A stretch of 64,000 nt of DNA, from the NCBI GenBank assembly GCA_035771175.1, contig CM069598.1, positions 13,994,539 to 14,058,538 of the forward strand, in the 5' to 3' direction. This DNA comes from Paratinospora sagittata (lineage: Eukaryota > Streptophyta > Magnoliopsida > Ranunculales > Menispermaceae). Numbering within the stretch: position 1 is the first letter of the stretch; each line of letters begins with the position of its first letter. The notes below the pieces were generated by a model. It saw only the letters and a program-made list of their open reading frames with translations, was not told where the DNA came from and made no database searches. Positions 54,947-64,000 of the stretch are shown here, in pieces. A program made the translations under genes and the position numbers.

Positions 54947-57403
54947 ATGAATGGTGCAAAATTTGCTCCATGGCTCCTTCTTTCAGCTACTTTCTTCTTA
55001 TTGTTCTTCTCTTCAAAAACACAGCTTTACACAGCAGCTGACACCATCTCTTCAGGCCAATCTCTATATCCAAACCAGACCTTAATCTCTCAAGCTGGGA
55101 ATTTCGAACTAGGCTTCTTCACACCAGGTAAATCTCTCAACTACTACATAGGCATCTGGTACAAGAAAATCTCAGTTAGAACATATGTTTGGGTTGCAAA
55201 CAGAGAACAACCCATCACAGATTTATCCTCTGCCCAACTCAAACTTTTAGAAAACGGTAATTTGGTCCTTCTGGGTCGGTCCAAAACCCCAATTTGGTCC
55301 ACAAATTCAGCCTCGAACGGCTTGAATTCCATCAAAGCAGTGCTTGGTGATGATGGGAATTTTATTTTGCAAGATGGGTCCAACGCATCTGGGCCAATTT
55401 GGGAGAGTTTTGATCATCCAGCTGATACATGGCTTCCGGGTGGAAAGCTGACGTATGATAATATCACCAAGAAACCTCAAAAGCTAATTTCTTGGAAAAA
55501 TTTGGAAGATCCTGCTCCAGGGCTATTTGCTTTAGAGCTAGCGCCAGATAGTGAGTATATCATTAAGTGGAATGGATCTCGTCAGTATTGGACTAGTGGG
55601 ACATGGGATGGGAATATTTTTAGCAAGGTTCCTGAGATGAGATTATCTTATATTTACAACTTCAGCTTCACTGCCAATCAGAATGAGAGCTTTTTCACCT
55701 ATAATGTTAAGGATACGTCCTTATTTACTAGATTTGTTACGGATTTATCAGGACAAATCAAAATGCTCACATGGTTGACAGAAACACGGGAATGGAACTT
55801 GTTTTGGTCTCAACCCAGACAGCAATGTGAGGTTCATGCAATTTGTGGTGCTTTTGGGGTCTGTAATGAGAAAGCTCTTCCTCCCTGCCGGTGTCTTAAC
55901 GTTGGAGGTTTCGAACCAGGCAATCCAAAAGATTGGAACTTGAGTGATTCGTCCAGTGGATGTAGGAGAAAAATCCCTTTGAAATGCGGGAACAAATACA
56001 AATTTCTTCCAATGCCCAGCATGAAATTGCCTATAAATTCAGTTTCTTTAGCAGTTAACAGTGCTGGCAATTGCGAACAGGAATGCTTGAACAACTGCTC
56101 TTGCAATGCTTATGCTTACACTAGTACTGGGTGTTTAATTTGGCACGATGATATGTTAAATGCGCAACAACTTGATAGTGGATCAGGAGAAAATCTCTAC
56201 ATTAAAGTTGACCCTTCTGAAGTGAGTTCTGGAAAGAAAGGATCAACTCGATGGGCTATTATCGGTGCAGTTGCCGGAATTACAGCTCTTTTGGGCCTTG
56301 TTTTAGTATTAATCTGGAGATTGCGGGTGAGGAGATTGTTTGGAAAGTCCACGACAACGGAGGGCTCTTTGGTGGCATTCATATACAAGGACTTGCAAAT
56401 CGTGACGAAGAATTTCTCAGAGAAGTTAGGTGGCGGAGGTTTCGGTTCTGTATTCAAGGGAACACTTTCTGATTCAAGCATCATAGCTGTGAAGAAGCTT
56501 GAAGGCATAAGTCAAGGAGAAAAACAATTTCGATCCGAGGTTAGCACAATTGGGACGATCCAGCATGTTAATCTCGTTCGCTTACGCGGGTTCTGTTCAG
56601 AAGGCACTAAAAGATTGTTAGTCTATGATTTCATGCCAAACAGCTCTTTAGACTCGCATCTGTTTCATCAAAACAAGTCCAAGAATTTAGATTGGAAGGC
56701 AAGATACAACATTGCACTTGGGACAGCAAGAGGATTGGCCTATCTCCATGAGAAGTGCAGAGATTGCATCATTCACTGTGACATCAAGCCGGAGAACATA
56801 CTCTTGGATGCTGATTTCTGTCCTAAGGTGGCGGATTTTGGTCTGGCAAAGCTTGTTGGTCGGGAATTTAGTCGTGTATTAACAACCATGAGGGGAACCC
56901 GAGGCTATCTTGCGCCAGAATGGATTTCGGGCGTAGCCATCACAGCCAAGGCCGACGTGTACAGCTATGGTATGATGCTTTTTGAGATTATATCAGGAAG
57001 AAGAAATTCCGAGCAATCTGAGGGAGGGAAGATTGGGTTTTTCCCTACTTGGGCGGCTAGCAAAGTTGCTGAGGGAGAAGAAGTGATTACAATACTAGAT
57101 AACGAGTTGGATGGTACTGCGGACCTTAAAGAGCTTACCAGAGCTTTTAGAGTTGCTTGTTGGTGCATCCAAGATGATGAGTTTCATAGGCCATCAATGG
57201 GGCAGGTGGTTCAGATTCTTGACGGAGTCTTGGAGGTGAACCCTCCTCCAATTCCTAGGTCTCTCCAAGTTCTTGTGGAGAGTGATGAGAACATACATTT
57301 TTTCTCGGAGTCCTCAAACCGGAGCTCAAAAACACAGAGCAAGTCTTCGTCTACTTCCTCCCAGCCCAAGAGCGGCACCTCAACCGATAGTTTTAAGTCA
57401 TGA
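54947..57403 (+). CDS. RLK-E: G-type lectin S-receptor-like Ser/Thr kinase
   Basis: Intronless receptor kinase of 818 residues. The open frame extends upstream to a TTG at 54929, but the first ATG is 54947 (MNGAKFAPWLLLSATF), directly before the signal peptide. Approximate layout in residues from that ATG: signal peptide 1-30, B-lectin 36-150 (YPNQTLISQAGNFELGFFT), S-locus glycoprotein 195-290, EGF-like and PAN to 415 (CLNNCSCNAYAYTSTGC), transmembrane 436-457, kinase 489-765. Kinase: P-loop GGGGFG 495-500, Lys516, HCDIKPEN with Asp612, DFG Asp630, GTRGYLAPEW. Non-RD. Unlike C and D it has a C-terminal Ser/Thr/Lys-rich tail of about 30 residues (SSTSSQPKSGTSTDSFKS) that could be phosphorylated. 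Preceded by block 2. Confidence 0.96.
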   Translation: MNGAKFAPWLLLSATFFLLFFSSKTQLYTAADTISSGQSLYPNQTLISQAGNFELGFFTPGKSLNYYIGIWYKKISVRTYVWVANREQPITDLSSAQLKLLENGNLVLLGRSKTPIWSTNSASNGLNSIKAVLGDDGNFILQDGSNASGPIWESFDHPADTWLPGGKLTYDNITKKPQKLISWKNLEDPAPGLFALELAPDSEYIIKWNGSRQYWTSGTWDGNIFSKVPEMRLSYIYNFSFTANQNESFFTYNVKDTSLFTRFVTDLSGQIKMLTWLTETREWNLFWSQPRQQCEVHAICGAFGVCNEKALPPCRCLNVGGFEPGNPKDWNLSDSSSGCRRKIPLKCGNKYKFLPMPSMKLPINSVSLAVNSAGNCEQECLNNCSCNAYAYTSTGCLIWHDDMLNAQQLDSGSGENLYIKVDPSEVSSGKKGSTRWAIIGAVAGITALLGLVLVLIWRLRVRRLFGKSTTTEGSLVAFIYKDLQIVTKNFSEKLGGGGFGSVFKGTLSDSSIIAVKKLEGISQGEKQFRSEVSTIGTIQHVNLVRLRGFCSEGTKRLLVYDFMPNSSLDSHLFHQNKSKNLDWKARYNIALGTARGLAYLHEKCRDCIIHCDIKPENILLDADFCPKVADFGLAKLVGREFSRVLTTMRGTRGYLAPEWISGVAITAKADVYSYGMMLFEIISGRRNSEQSEGGKIGFFPTWAASKVAEGEEVITILDNELDGTADLKELTRAFRVACWCIQDDEFHRPSMGQVVQILDGVLEVNPPPIPRSLQVLVESDENIHFFSESSNRSSKTQSKSSSTSSQPKSGTSTDSFKS

Positions 57404-58249
57404 CAAGTAGATGCTGTGCAAAATAGAGTTACCAAAAGTTCCAATTCTGTCAAATATATATATGTAAGCTTTTTTCATTTTGTATATTTATCAATCACTT
57501 AGCTGCTGAATTCAAGATTTTATGAAGTGGGAATAGAAAGGGCACTGATTGCCCTTTTATTTGAAAACATTTATTTTTAAATTTTACGAAAGGGCAACCA
57601 TAATTCTGAACTTAAACTGCTGTAGATTCGTCTTAATTTCAAAAAATTGAGAAAAAAGTTTTAATAATTTACTTGTGAATACGTGCTTATGGGCGTGAAA
57701 TCATGTCCCCTTGGACTCCCAATTCTCACCAGTAGAGCAGAGTATGTACCTAGCCACCATTGAACCATGCTGCAATTGACGCTCTTAAATATTCCAAAGC
57801 TGAGGAGGTTGCCCTCTTTGGAGTTTGTCGTACTTACTGGCTATTGTGTTCGGTGCTTGCCGATCTTTCTTCTCATTTATCTTCAAAGGCTCCTTAATTT
57901 TTTATCTGATCTGCAGGTGTAAATCGACGGAAAATTAGTCCTAAGATCTGTAAGCATAGTTGTGTTCATAGTGGAGGGTCTAATTCCACAAAATAAGGAC
58001 AACTGGCACCGTATATCCGTCTCAGTACTTTCCGGAAGTAACTAGGCCAGTATTTGCTTGACACCTCGGTAGACCGGAGTCGGGGAAACCGCCGTGGGGT
58101 TAGTGTGGCCTTCACTTGGACCCCACCTTTTATAAATTGTTACAACAATATCAAATATTGATTAGAATTTATGATAATATATTTTTAATTAATAATAAAA
58201 CTATTTATCTGTGACATAATTTTTATTTAAATATATTTAAATTTTAACC
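57404..58249. other. 3' flank of RLK-E with an unidentified GC-richer island
   Basis: 57690-58130 is distinctly less AT-rich than its neighbours (cggtagaccggagtcgggga, gccgtggggttagtgtggcc) and contains an acceptor-like ctgatctgcag near 57917. I could not recognise it as gene or repeat. Confidence 0.4.
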
Positions 58250-58262
58250 CATTTGTTTAATT

Positions 58263-58280
58263 TTTTTTTTGAAAGGAATT
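58263..58280 (-). mobile_element. 18-bp LINE-tail micro-insertion with 13-bp TSD
   Basis: ttttttttgaaaggaatt lies between perfect copies of catttgtttaatt (58250-58262 and 58281-58293). On the minus strand the insert reads aattcctttc plus A-run, the same CCTTTC-A(n) end as the LINE at 3253-3825. Confidence 0.7.
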
Positions 58281-58293
58281 CATTTGTTTAATT

Positions 58294-58850
58294 ATATCAT
58301 AGTTTTATTTATTTATGTATTGGTTATTTATTCATTATATCATAGTTTTTATTTAGATATATATAATTCATTTAATTTTTACTAATTTAAAATATTTATT
58401 TTTCAAAAAAATTTTAAAAAAAATTATTGTTTACCTTTATAAAAAACTAAAAATTAAAATTAATTCTTGTATTTGTGATGGTATATCATATTTGGTTAAA
58501 TAAAAAATTATGTTGTATTAATTATCACTTGCTATGTAAAAATTATTCCATATAGGTGATTGATGCAAATAATTTGGTAGGCTATAAACCATTCCTAAAA
58601 TAGGTAGTTGAACTTCAACTACAAATAGAGATAAACCTCTACTAAAAAAAAGTAATTTTTTTTTCCTTTTTTAAAGAGGGGTTTAACCTCTACTTTTTTT
58701 AGTGTTTTTAAACTACATACCAAACATTCTATTTTTTTTATGAAACTTACTTTAATTAGAATTTTAACGAGATAGAAGAAAGAAATAGAGTTGTCAAACA
58801 AACCGTAACCCAACAAATTATATATGTGAAACAACATGATTCGAAATGTT
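58294..58850. other. AT-rich spacer, no gene
   Basis: Homopolymer-rich. acccaacaaattatatatgtg at 58808-58828 matches 51188-51208 upstream of block 2. Confidence 0.5.
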
Positions 58851-58955
58851 AAGCTTAATTTTGGAGTGATCATGCAAGGCTTAATTGTGAAAGTGTGTGG
58901 CAATTAATTCATGATTTGTATTAAATGCAAGTATATTTGAAAGTGAATAATTTAC
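58851..58955 (+). repeat. Third stub of the duplication block, cut by a gypsy element
   Basis: Matches the first 105 bp of blocks 1 and 2 (aagcttaattttggagtgat through gtgaataatttac). The next base is the first base of the gypsy LTR. It lacks the LINE found in the other two copies. Confidence 0.88.
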
Positions 58956-61059
58956 TGTCACACCCCGCCCGGACGCACCTAAACCGGCAGAATACTCATA
59001 GGCGGGGCGTGAATGCATTATAATAGTTATCGAGTGCGCAGATACACAATTAAGTACAAAGCTGATTTCATTAATTTTAGAATGTATTTTTGTACAAAAT
59101 ATAATTAATGGAACATCCTCCCAAAATCTCCCTATAAATAAACAAGGGGTACAAAATGTGGGCCCAAAAACCTCCACCCAATCTACCCTAGTCTCCTGTA
59201 AAAATGGTTAACAACGGGGTGAGCTATTGCCCAGTGGGTAAAATAGTTCGTGAATACGACAATTAATAAATAAAACTTCATAATCAAACATCACATATGC
59301 ACCACATAGCATTATAAACAATACAACATGTATGAATGCATGACACCGTCTCGTAATGGTTCTGAGATCGTACATAGCCTTGGATTCACGTACAGATATC
59401 CATCTCCAAGTAATCCCGAAATAGTGAGCATTACTCCAATAACTATGTTGTGGATCACAAACCACTTACGTCCCTAGGTGGTTATGCATAATGACTATGC
59501 ATGAATAGGTTCGGTCTTTACTAACATTAAATAGGATTTGGTAACGCCTGGTGACACTTATCAGGGTCAGCATCACCATGTGCGTTGTTAGGATGTCCAG
59601 TATCACTTGTACAAGCAGATAACTTTCAAATAAGACCAACCGCACCAGTCTCCAGTCAAGAGGTGGGACACGAGGTCTAATTAAATATCAATCTTCTATA
59701 ACAGCAAGTTGCCTCTCGTTTACTATTCAAAGTTGTTGGTGCAAGATTTGACCAACACCAGTAGACAATGAGGTGGAAGGAAGATGATGATCTAGAACTC
59801 GTCGGAGTGTTAGAGAAATTGTCGGAGTTGGTTATCTGAAAGGGGAAAACAAGTGAGAATAGGTTATCGTGAGGAACACCGGTGTGGTGTCGGCCAAAAA
59901 CCCTCTGATGCCTAAGTTAGTTCAGAACTGCGTAATACTGAACTCAGTCGAGAATGGCTTAGAGTTGCTTACCTCCCCCTTAGGGGTTGTGGTCTTTTTA
60001 TAGAGAGGGTTTGAGGTCTTTGGCCTTTTCGTAGTGTTGTTGTAGAATCAGGAATCCAACTTGTACTGGAAGTGCATATCTGATTCCTGGTAGGATTTGG
60101 TTAGATCCCCATAGGATTAAAACAACTTATCAGCCTTCTAGTCGAACTGGTAGAATATTTGGCCTTATTAGAGTCGGATTAGGAGTAAATCTCGAACTTG
60201 TCGCAGTGGATCACACCCTATCCCTATCTGATCGAGCATTCTGTCATCATCTGTTCCGGAGTCGAAGTTCACTACAGGTCGATACGTCGATATGTAGTCT
60301 CTTCTTGCAGCGACTTGATAACGAAGATTTGGTCTATCATCGGGTCGGCATGTAGTGGTCGGTAATCATTGAAGTTAGGCAATGATCTACTATGCAGACC
60401 TTTTATTGTCGACCTGCCATCCATTGTAACTATAACGTTCATCTAGTCGGTAGTACAGACCATGGGCCCGGGCTGCGTGCCTGGTTAAGCAGATCTGTCT
60501 CGCCTGTTAAGAACATAGCAGGTCGGTATATCTACCAGACAAGTGCTACGTCTTACTGGGCTAGATTAATATGGCTGACATGTCTTATGCTCTGTATATG
60601 GTCCAACAAAAATTACTGAGGACAAGACTAAATCTGGTTGAGTCAAATTAACCACTAATCTAGCGTAATAACAGTGCAATACATGAACTCTAAATATGCA
60701 GGCATAAGTATGACATGTATGACCATTATACGCAATAATACAGTGTAAATGGATAATAGACATAATGATAAATGAATGAAAACTTTAATAAAAATCATAA
60801 GACACGTAAACCTATGTTTCGTTCTCCACCTTCAGATAAAACTTTTTTTGAAAACTAACGCTTCTTCCCGAGCAGGACCTCCTTGCACCGCCAAAAGATT
60901 CTCTAAGAGAGGGTCTCAAAAGAAAGAGAGAGAGAGAGTGTGAGGATGAGTGGTGTGAAAAATGAGGAGGGGGAGGGGGCTTTTATAGCCAAAAGCATGC
61001 CCGAACGTTCGGGCACCATGCCTGAATTTTTTTTTTGTGTGTAATTTAGGGGTATTACA
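58956..61059 (-). repeat. 3' LTR of the gypsy element, containing a nested solo LTR
   Basis: Begins TGTCACACCCCGCCCGGACG and ends GGGGTATTACA on +, the reverse complement of the 34665-36022 family ends. Length 2104 bp, of which 875 bp (59734-60608) is a later insertion. The left flank is tttac. Confidence 0.88.
59734..60608 (+). mobile_element. 875-bp solo LTR nested in the gypsy LTR
   Basis: TGTTGG..CCAACA termini form a 6-bp perfect inverted repeat, flanked by aaagt / aaaat, a 5-bp TSD with one mismatch. Comparison with the solo LTR at about 35120, where the host sequence is uninterrupted, shows exactly this insertion. A TATA-like ctttttatagagag lies at about 59993. There is no coding content. 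Confidence 0.82.
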
Positions 61060-61060
61060 C

Positions 61061-61075
61061 TCTACCCCCCTTAAA
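61061..61075 (-). other. Polypurine tract of the gypsy element
   Basis: ttttaaggggggtaga on the minus strand immediately before the 3' LTR (second-strand primer site). Confidence 0.8.
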
Positions 61076-61079
61076 AGAA

Positions 61080-62140
61080 TTTTTCCCTCGAAATTTAAGT
61101 TCATGTAGTGATGATTGCTATCTTCGTGAGATTCACCGCCTTCGTTGTCATTCGCAAGATTAGGGTAATGCTGGTAAGCTCCCTGAATAATACTGTGGCC
61201 GGTGGAATCCTCAATATCATCAAACAATAGAGAGCAAATGGAATCAGATTCGTCTTCAGAAGGTTTCGACATTTGCCTAACAGATGATGGTGTAGGGCAC
61301 TGCAAGTTGCAGCGTTTTAGGGAAGGTAGGTAGGTTGAGCGACGAAATTTTTTTTTGTGCAATTGCCTGAATTATGCCGTCTGAGAATTTTGGTGGGAGA
61401 TTCTGCCAAGATGAGGGCCTTGGATTGTTTCGGGCAATATTGTTATGATATAGCCATACACGCTTTGGTGACAAAGATCGTTACCACAGAGGCGAGAGGG
61501 TTGGTGATGCAAAGAAGTTGTAGTTTATTTTAGAATTTGAAGGAGTCTCCACTGGTTGCCAAGCATGCCATAGAGTGTATGTGTCACACCCTGGGTTGCA
61601 CAGCGTGCCCCCTACCCAGATGTGGGCGCACCCCCTCGGGGCGAACGCCTAGCCATAGTACCACATAATATTGTCACATCTAGCCGAATTCGCGATACCC
61701 AACAGGGACCTAGTAACGGACTAGATCATTTACCCCCACTATTCATGAATAGTGAAGGGCCTCCCCCCAAGTCGAACTCGCAACCTCCCCCTTAAGAGTT
61801 TAGATTTCGCACTTGGAGTAGCCACTGAACCATTGGCTCAGTGGTTACTCAAGTTGCGAAATCTAACCTTATGAGGAAGAGGTTGCGAGTTCGAACTTGG
61901 GGGAGGCCCTATATTATTCATGGGAGTGTGAATAATATGGATAAATGATCTCGGTGTCCAGCGTCCTTGTGTGGCGTGGCTGGCCGAGATGGGACAATAT
62001 TATGGATCCATAATGGCTAGGCATTCGCCCCGAGGGGGTGCGCCCGCACCTGGGTAGGGGGCACGCTGTGCAACCCAGGGTGTGACAGTATGATTCATTA
62101 CTCCCGTCTGTGTTGTTTTCAGACATCTGCATGGTTAATT
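61080..62140 (-). pseudogene. Extra coding-like region between pol and the 3' LTR of the gypsy element
   Basis: In the minus direction: MSENNTDGSNESY (from about 62126), interrupted by the foldback element, then MSPKRVWLYHNNIARNNPRP (61277-61474), then an acidic run QMSKPSEDESDSICSLLFDD and GGESHEDSNHHYMNLNFEG (60916-61362 frame), ending beside the polypurine tract. No domain is recognised. It may be an accessory ORF acquired by this gypsy lineage, or a chance set of open frames. Confidence 0.3.
61582..62087. mobile_element. 506-bp foldback element of two head-to-head SINE-like units, TSD GTATG
   Basis: Nearly the whole element is one imperfect palindrome: the left end TGTCACACCCTGGGTTGCAC is the exact reverse complement of the right end, and the arms continue pairing through gcgcaccccctcggggcgaa, ggcctccccc and gaactcgcaacct to a centre near 61838. 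Each arm contains a pol III A-box-like tggctcagtgg / tggttcagtgg and a B-box-like gcgagttcga about 40 nt apart. The flanking 5-bp repeat GTATG (61577-61581, 62088-62092) defines the insertion. It interrupts the extra coding-like region of the gypsy element. Confidence 0.85.
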
Positions 62141-62269
62141 AAATGAAACAATATATTAAGATATTGTAAAGGAAGTTTCATAATTTTATTGACAAGTGAA
62201 ATAGTACAATGTATCATATCATTAATTATTACTAGAAAATAATTCAAGGTATTTCTATTTAATTGTTTA

Positions 62270-63300
62270 TTCTAGTTTCCAAGTTGCTTCTTCTACTCCG
62301 TGGTGATCCCATAGTACTTTTACAAGTGGAATGCTACATCGCCTTAGTTCTTAAGTTTTCCTACCAAGAATTTGTATCGCTCTCTCATAATATTTGTTTC
62401 CTTCTTCGACCAGAGAGATGTTATGTGAAGGATCAGGACGATACTTTCGAAGCATGGATACATGGAAAACGTCATGAACCTTAGACATGAATTAGGGAAG
62501 GGATAGTTGATAGGCTAGTTTATCAATATGTCCAACGATCTGAAATGGGCTAATATATCGTGGAGAGAGCTTTCCTTTGATCTCGAAGCGTTTGACACCT
62601 CTTGTAGGCTAAACTTTTAAAAAAACCAAGTCCCCCTTATCAAAATCTAGAGGTTGTCTTCGCTTGTCGGCATAGCTTCTGTCGACTTTTTGCTATACGA
62701 AGTCGCTCCTTTACTAGTATGATCTTCTCAAAAGTCTGTTAAACTAGTTCTGGCCCCAGTTGCAGTCGATCTGCCATATCTAACCAGCATATTGGAAATC
62801 TGCAAGGGCGACCATAGAGAGCCTCGCATGGTGCCATGTCGATACTAGTTTGGTAGCTATTGTTGTAGTAAACTCAGCCAAATGTAAATGTTTTGCCCAT
62901 CCGTCATGAAAGTCCAAAATGCAACATCGTAACATGTCCTCCAAGATTTGGATTAAGCGCTCTGACTGCCCGTCAGTCTGTGGGTGAAAAGTTGTGCTCA
63001 TGGTGATCCTGGAGCCCATTCTACTCTGGAAGCTTTGCCAAAATTTTGATGTGAATCAAAGGTCTCGATCAGAGACGATCGTGAGTGGTATGCCATAGAG
63101 GTGTATGATCTCTCTTTCATACAATTCGGCTAGCTTGGCAGAGTTATCCGCAAACTTTATTGGTAAAAAGTGTGCAGACTTTGTAAGTCTGTCAATGATA
63201 ATCCAGATTGCATCTTGCCCTTTATTATTTCTAGGAAAGGCTATAACAAAATCCATTCCAATGTTCTCTCACTTTCATTCTCCAATAAGTAATGGTTAGA
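62270..63300 (-). pseudogene. Gypsy integrase core and C-terminal module
   Basis: 63056-63256: MDFVIAFPRNNKGQDAIWII and IDRLTKSAHFLPIKF, with GIPLTIVSDRDL (second catalytic Asp). 62780-63019: TTFHPQTDGQSERLIQILED with the catalytic Glu. 62560-62640: DKGDLVFLKV, stop, PTRGVKRFEIKGKLSPR (C-terminal module). In-frame stops near 63055 and 62610 and a frameshift break it. Confidence 0.88.
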
Positions 63301-63337
63301 GAAGTCCAAAAGGAAGTCAACATTCTGCCTTAACTTG

Positions 63338-63544
63338 TTAGCAAACGAGACATCGAGCAACGAAGTCTACAATAGCCTTCTTCATACTAGAGAACCAGAA
63401 TTTTCGCTTGACATCTTTGTACATCTTGTCTCCCCCAAGATGCATAGCAAACCTCGAGCAATGCATTTCAATGAGCACTTCTTTGCGAACTTCAGGATCG
63501 TTTGGTAGGCAGAGATGTTTTTTTGTAGAAAACTGCCCCGTCAT
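63338..63544 (-). pseudogene. Gypsy integrase H2C2 zinc finger
   Basis: VLIEMHCSRFAMHLGGDKMY then KRKFWFSSMKKAIVDFVARC and LVC give the H-x-H...C-x2-C pattern of the gypsy integrase N-terminal finger. It directly precedes the integrase core in reading order. Confidence 0.88.
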
Positions 63545-63800
63545 CGGAGACCGACCAGTGAAGAAGGTCCTGCCCGTTGAGTAGAAGTTCTCTTTTCTCC
63601 ATTAACACGAGGTCGTTGGCTTGAGCTGCTGAAATTTTTCGAATAAGCTCAGAGTTGGCTGATAATTGAGAGAGTCGTGATCTTCTTCAGGGCATCAGCC
63701 ACAACATTGGCTTTCCCCAGATGGTATTGGAGTTAAAAGTCATAATCTTTCAAAAATTCCAACCATTGTCTTTGGCAGAGGTTTAGGTCTCTCTGAGTGT
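63545..63800 (-). pseudogene. Gypsy RNase H C-terminal remnant
   Basis: The minus strand contains QRDLNLCQRQWLEFLKDYDF and a GKANVVADAL motif, the conserved end of gypsy RNase H, in broken frames. Confidence 0.7.
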
Positions 63801-64000
63801 AGATGTACTGATGTGATCTTTTGAATAGATCAATAAAAACAATACTTGCAAGCGCACAATGTGAGTTATAGCACTAGACAAGGTTGATCCACAAGGATTG
63901 GGCTAATCACTTCAGAATTTTTAGAAAATAAATTAAAACATTATATACTATATAAGTCAAAGAAAAATAATAATTTGATTTCCAACATCCCAGACATGAA
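63801..64000. other. Sequence not matching the gypsy pol order
   Basis: From about 63800 the RNase H reading is lost and the sequence (tgatgtgatcttttgaatag, gttgatccacaaggattggg) looks like part of another inserted retroelement whose end lies outside the window. Confidence 0.4.

Larger units (their letters stand above)
58956..64000 (-). mobile_element. Ty3/gypsy retrotransposon (3' half in window)
   Basis: Minus-strand element. The 3' LTR is at 58956-61059, then a polypurine tract, a non-pol coding-like region (61080-62140), an integrase C-terminus, core and H2C2 finger (62270-63544), and RNase H remnants to about 63800. The 5' half is outside. DKGDLVFLKV and VKRFEIKGKLSPR match the GPY/F module of chromovirus-type integrases; a full chromodomain is not obvious. 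Stops and frameshifts make it defective. Confidence 0.88.

Noticed and set aside
1..64000. CRISPR arrays, bacterial operons, rRNA or tRNA genes
   Set aside because: Nothing regular enough for CRISPR. tRNA-like A/B boxes occur only inside SINE-like elements (44190-44379, 61582-62087, weakly 18387-18615).

Overview
This is nuclear DNA from a plant, most likely a eudicot. It is AT-rich and full of LTR retrotransposons, LINEs and SINEs. Its host genes are intronless G-type (bulb) lectin S-receptor-like Ser/Thr kinases (S-RLKs) of the Arabidopsis At2g19130 type. No bacterial-style operons, CRISPR arrays or convincing rRNA/tRNA genes are visible. The species cannot be named from sequence alone.

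Layout. Positions 1-13,900 are a repeat graveyard: a Ty1/copia fragment (1-590), two copies of a poly(A)-tailed retroposon (1115-1325, about 4570-4775), a 5'-truncated LINE with a perfect 14-bp target-site duplication (TSD) (3253-3825), a deleted copia element (6183-8548 or beyond), a LINE RT/zf-RVT remnant carrying a hAT-type MITE with an 8-bp TSD (9400-11390; MITE 9739-10299), and a LINE tail (12269-12885) beside exon-like scraps.

Positions 13,964-57,403 hold the S-RLK array, all on + strand. RLK-A (13964-16442) is a full-length pseudogene. RLK-B (19107-29217) is a pseudogene split by a 2.75-kb solo LTR and a 6.04-kb copia element and has lost its kinase half. RLK-C (39847-42318), RLK-D (46183-48555) and RLK-E (54947-57403) have intact reading frames with signal peptide, B-lectin, S-locus glycoprotein, PAN, transmembrane and non-RD kinase domains. 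B and C are separated by another copia element with a nested solo LTR. D and E are each preceded by a paralogous block of about 2.3 kb (43211-45587 and 51892-54211), and a third stub (58851-58955) follows E. The array therefore grew by segmental duplication.

Positions 58,956-64,000 are a Ty3/gypsy element on the minus strand: a 3' LTR invaded by another solo LTR, a polypurine tract, an extra coding-like region interrupted by a 506-bp foldback element, and a decayed integrase/RNase H region running off the window.

Most notable points: (1) the copia element inside RLK-B carries, antisense in its leader, a fragment unmistakably derived from histone H3; (2) a palindromic 506-bp element is built of two head-to-head SINE-like units with 5-bp TSDs; (3) LINE micro-insertions of 16-18 bp with long TSDs; (4) a nonsense codon shared by RLK-A and RLK-B plus a mosaic breakpoint in RLK-B; (5) a paralogous stub lacking the LINE that is present upstream of both D and E.
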